Origin: Candidatus Kuenenia stuttgartensis
GTDB taxonomy: Bacteria; Planctomycetota; Planctomycetia; Isosphaerales; Isosphaeraceae
Length of the DNA: 8,547 bases
NCBI GenBank assembly: GCA_945872325.1
Contig: CAMBZY010000116.1
Location: 1-8,547, forward strand
Direction: 5' to 3'
Part shown: positions 6,598-8,547 of the stretch, in pieces
Position numbering within the stretch: position 1 is the first letter of the stretch
How the letters are laid out: every line of letters starts with the position of its first letter
The notes under the pieces: model-generated
Told to the model about the DNA's origin: nothing
What the model saw: the letters and a program-made list of their open reading frames with translations, nothing else
Database searches by the model: none
Made by a program: the position numbers and the translations under genes

Positions 6598-7236
6598 GTG
6601 ATTCGTCACCACAACGCCAGAACCAATCGGCTTGGTAAAAGGAACTTCAGAAAATTGGTGGATGATTTCTCCCAGATTCTGGCCGAACAACTGAGCCACG
6701 CCCAGCCTCATTCTGGCCCAAACGTGGCCCGGCTGATCTACGTACATTCTAAATCTGTCCGACGACAGTTACGATCAAATTCATCTGCCAGAAAATCAGT
6801 TACAGAATCAACTTGGCTAATCATAGGGCTGGCGTATCTCCATCCGGAACGTCTGATGGAATCCGCTGGTATGGGGCCGGAAACCGGTCTCGAACGGTCG
6901 AGGCTGATGCGTACTTTCCAAAATGATGAGGCTCGAAACTGCTGGTCCCTGGTACACGCAAATCGCTCGATGGTCGCCGTGGAATCTGCCAGCATTCGTA
7001 TGGGTTATGACGTGGAATGGATTCTGGAAGGGCTTGACCGGGAAAAAGTTGCTGCGATTCTGGCGATCCCCGACGACCACAAAATTCTTGGCTTCCTTGC
7101 CATCAATCGGCCTGACAAGTCAAGATCGGACCAAGATTTCCCCAGCCTGGCTGGAATCGATTACAACGGATTTGGTGGAAATTGGCCGATTGTTCAACAG
7201 GACTCTGGCCCACAGCCCAGTGGATGGTTAATATGA
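6598..7236 (+). CDS. Divergent nitroreductase-like protein, possibly a decaying gene
   Basis: The open frame encodes 212 residues from a GTG at 6598. The C-terminal half looks like the FMN-dependent nitroreductase fold: residues 134-172 (MGYDVEWILEGLDREKV, then AILAIPDDHKILGFLAINRP) match the family pattern of a Gly-rich helix, a short insert, L-x-I-P-x-D/E and a closing strand ending in G/N-x-P. DYNGFGGNW (188-196) resembles the usual C-terminal segment. Residues 53-82 (VRRQLRSN to IIGLAYLHP) fit the helix-strand before it. The N-terminus is poor: the diagnostic R-R-S-x-R FMN-binding motif and the APS-x-N-x-QPW motif are not recognisable (here NRLGKRNFR and PHSGPNVARL). Codon use looks like coding DNA, with more rare-looking AGA, AGG, CTA and ATA codons early on. 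No ribosome site serves the GTG, whereas a strong one serves an out-of-frame ATG at 6591. A frameshifted pseudogene or a very divergent enzyme are both possible. Assignment is tentative. Confidence 0.45.
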   Translation: MIRHHNARTNRLGKRNFRKLVDDFSQILAEQLSHAQPHSGPNVARLIYVHSKSVRRQLRSNSSARKSVTESTWLIIGLAYLHPERLMESAGMGPETGLERSRLMRTFQNDEARNCWSLVHANRSMVAVESASIRMGYDVEWILEGLDREKVAAILAIPDDHKILGFLAINRPDKSRSDQDFPSLAGIDYNGFGGNWPIVQQDSGPQPSGWLI

Positions 7237-7343
7237 GGTTCCCAAGTAGGAATAAGCCTATGACTGACCCATGGTAAGCCAGTCCTCTGCTTTCCTGCCA
7301 CTCACCGAAACTCAAAACACGCCTGTTGATTCTGAAGAAAGTT

Positions 7344-7347
7344 GGAG
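7344..7347 (+). promoter_or_regulatory. Shine-Dalgarno fixing the GDSL start
   Basis: GGAG 7 nt before the ATG at 7355. It selects this start over an in-frame ATG at 7271 that lacks a ribosome site and would put 28 polar residues before the signal peptide. Confidence 0.7.
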
Positions 7348-7354
7348 AACGCCC

Positions 7355-8092
7355 ATGTTTGCAGCAAGGAATTTCGTCATGCGGGGCATCGTTCCGCTGG
7401 CCATCCTGACAAGTTTGTCGGTGGCTGGCCTGGCTCAGGTCGCGACCAAGAATTCTGCCGTCGAATCCGCCCCCCGGCCTGACAAAGGCTGGCAGGACCG
7501 TCACAAGAAGTTTTTGGAGAACATCAAGAAAGGCGACGCGGAATTGCTGTTTATCGGCGATTCCATCACCCAAGGCTGGGAAGGCTCTGGCAAGGGCGTT
7601 TGGTCTGAAGAGTATGAGTCGAAAAAAGCTGTGAATCTGGGGATTGGCGGGGACCGGACGCAGCACGTTCTGTGGCGTTTGGAGAATGGCGAAATCGACG
7701 GTATCAAGCCAAAAGCCGCCGTGGTGATGATTGGTACGAATAATCTGGGTGCCAACACCAACGAAGAGATCATCGCCGGTATCACCGCGATTGTGAAGAA
7801 GTTGAACGACAAATTGCCCAAGACGAAGGTTTTGCTGCTGGGTATTTTCCCACGTGGCGAAAAGGCCGACAATCCATTAAGGTCGCGGATCAAGGCCATC
7901 AACATGGAAATTGCCAAGCTCGATAATGATAAAACCGTGTTCTACAAGAACATTGGCGGGCAATTTCTGGCAGAAGACGGAAGCCTTCCCAAAGGGATTA
8001 TGCCGGACTTTCTGCACCTTTCCAGCGAAGCTTACGGCTTCTGGGCAGATGCAATCGAAGGCGATCTGGAAGATTTGATGTCAGGCAAATAA
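7355..8092 (+). CDS. Secreted SGNH/GDSL-family hydrolase (PAF-acetylhydrolase-like esterase)
   Basis: From the ATG at 7355 the product is 245 residues: a signal peptide (basic start, hydrophobic 11-27, cleavage near LAQ/VA) and one SGNH domain. Block I is LFIGDSITQGW (65-75) with nucleophile Ser70; block II is LGIGGDRTQHVLWRL (95-109), supplying the oxyanion Gly; block III is MIGTNN (125-130), with Asn129; block V is PDFLHLS (217-223), with Asp218 and His221 completing the triad. The pattern, especially the WQDRHKKF lead-in (46-53) and the GGDRTQHVLWRL block, is closest to the PAF-acetylhydrolase IB-like subgroup. Planctomycetes carry many secreted copies, often thought to remove acetyl or other esters from carbohydrates. 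The substrate here is unknown. All catalytic residues are intact. A 118-bp spacer separates it from the ORF upstream and a strong terminator follows, so it may be transcribed alone. Confidence 0.93.
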   Translation: MFAARNFVMRGIVPLAILTSLSVAGLAQVATKNSAVESAPRPDKGWQDRHKKFLENIKKGDAELLFIGDSITQGWEGSGKGVWSEEYESKKAVNLGIGGDRTQHVLWRLENGEIDGIKPKAAVVMIGTNNLGANTNEEIIAGITAIVKKLNDKLPKTKVLLLGIFPRGEKADNPLRSRIKAINMEIAKLDNDKTVFYKNIGGQFLAEDGSLPKGIMPDFLHLSSEAYGFWADAIEGDLEDLMSGK

Positions 8093-8124
8093 TCTGATTC
8101 CATTTGAAAATGTGAATTTCAGTC

Positions 8125-8157
8125 ATACGGGCCTTTAAATTAAGGCCCGTATTTTTT
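8125..8157 (+). terminator. Rho-independent terminator after GDSL gene
   Basis: A perfect 11-bp stem (arms 8125-8135 and 8142-8152), GC-rich at its centre, has a 6-nt AT loop and ends in six T (8152-8157). It starts 32 nt after the GDSL stop codon. Confidence 0.95.
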
Positions 8158-8204
8158 GGTTTTAAAGATGTTATGTAATGGTGAGGGCACCGTGATGTTT
8201 GAAT

Positions 8205-8287
8205 CTAGCCGCCGGGCGCTCATCGAGAAACAACGGGGTTCAACCTAGCCGCCGGTTCGCTCATCGAGAAAAACATCGGGGTTCAAC
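8205..8287. repeat. Two short truncated repeat units
   Basis: Units of 40 bp (8205-8244) and 43 bp (8245-8287) each begin with CTAGCCGCCGG and share TCATCGAGAAA and GGGGTTCAAC. They carry the left foot of the long hairpin elements that follow but lack the central GCTAGCCCC arm and the whole right arm, so they cannot fold the same hairpin. They look like internal-deletion derivatives. Confidence 0.85.
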
Positions 8288-8356
8288 CTAGCCGCCGGGC
8301 GCTAGCCCCCGGTTCGCTCTAAATAAGAAACCGGGGCTATCGCCAAGCCCGGCTAG
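8288..8356. repeat. Long palindromic repeat element, copy 1
   Basis: The 69-nt near-palindrome is bounded by CTAG at both ends. The outer stem (CTAGC-CGGGC against GCCCGGCTAG, with a 3-nt bulge) and inner stem (GGCG-TAGCCCC-GGTT against AACCGGGGCTA-CGCC, with a single-base bulge and one C/A mismatch) close on a loop of about 12 nt containing CTAAATAAG. It is followed by a 47-nt tail in which CCCGAT (8369-8374) and ATCGGG (8388-8393) can form a second small hairpin. Confidence 0.92.
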
Positions 8357-8403
8357 GAAATCCAAATCCCCGATCCGCAGAAAAAAAATCGGGATGTATC
8401 AAC

Positions 8404-8472
8404 CTAGCCGCCGGGCGCTAGCCCCCGGTTCGCGCTAAATAAGAAACCGGGGCTATCGCCAAGCCCGGCTAG
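8404..8472. repeat. Long palindromic repeat element, copy 2
   Basis: Identical to copy 1 at 68 of 69 positions; the single difference is T to G in the loop region (8318 against 8434). The first 26 nt of the tail are also conserved (25 of 26), then it diverges, and the small tail hairpin has one mismatch here. The copies start 116 bp apart. Confidence 0.92.
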
Positions 8473-8521
8473 AAAATCCAAATCCCCGATCCGCAGAAGA
8501 TACAAATCAGGCTGAATTAAT

Positions 8522-8547
8522 CTAGCCGCCGGGCGCTAGCCCCCGGT
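8522..8547. repeat. Long palindromic repeat element, copy 3, cut by window end
   Basis: The first 26 nt match copies 1 and 2 exactly, at a period of 118 bp from copy 2. The array therefore continues past the window. The whole stretch 8158-8547 shows no coding potential that I can see. Confidence 0.88.

Noticed and set aside
6562..6747. 61-residue open frame on the minus strand
   Set aside because: Overlaps the nitroreductase-like ORF, has no recognisable motif and no ribosome site; chance opening.
7271..7354. 28-residue N-terminal extension of the GDSL hydrolase
   Set aside because: The upstream ATG lacks a ribosome site and would bury the signal peptide; GGAG at 7344-7347 supports the ATG at 7355.
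7103..7666. 187-residue open frame on the minus strand
   Set aside because: Runs antisense through the signal peptide and block I of the GDSL gene and the end of the nitroreductase-like ORF; no family features.
5844..8092. A sugar-processing gene cluster made of DUF1080, nitroreductase-like and GDSL genes
   Set aside because: The genes are divergent or separately terminated, and no dehydrogenase, transporter or regulator links them; co-location alone does not show a pathway.
8205..8547. CRISPR array
   Set aside because: The units are long palindromes of 69 nt and the stretches between them are themselves largely conserved, not unique spacers; there are no cas genes.
8235..8547. Integron attC sites (GTTCAAC resembles the RYYYAAC core)
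   Set aside because: No matching GTTRRRY site on the other side, no cassettes between repeats and no integrase.

Overview
The window reads as ordinary chromosomal DNA of a bacterium, most likely a planctomycete. This is an inference. It rests on the gene mix (a secreted DUF1080 protein, a secreted SGNH/GDSL esterase, a FAS1 protein, a large exported TPR protein and a GT-C membrane glycosyltransferase) and on CTAG-bounded palindromic repeats at the right end. There is no rRNA, tRNA or other strict taxonomic marker, and no CRISPR array, transposase or phage gene.

Left block (1-2890, minus strand): an exported 781-residue TPR protein is followed by the first half of a YebC/PmpR-family gene that runs off the window. 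A good sigma70-type promoter precedes the TPR gene and no terminator is visible between the two, so they may be co-transcribed. Centre (2917-5091): a secreted single-domain FAS1 (fasciclin) protein with its own terminator, then a multi-pass GT-C glycosyltransferase, both on the minus strand. The glycosyltransferase is visibly richer in A and T than its neighbours. A 214-bp divergent spacer follows.

Right block (5092-8157): a small metallo-beta-lactamase-fold protein whose metal-binding motif is degenerate (+), a 16-bp perfect bidirectional terminator, a secreted DUF1080 protein (-), a divergent or decaying nitroreductase-like ORF (+), and a secreted SGNH/GDSL hydrolase (+) closed by a textbook terminator. 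The DUF1080 protein and the SGNH hydrolase would both act outside the cytoplasm on carbohydrate or ester substrates, but nothing in the sequence ties them into one pathway.

Right end (8205-8547): a non-coding cluster of palindromic repeats. Two short truncated units are followed by two almost identical 69-nt hairpin elements and the beginning of a third, at a period of 116-118 bp, running off the window. This cluster is the least explained part of the window. I see no convincing new multi-gene system here.
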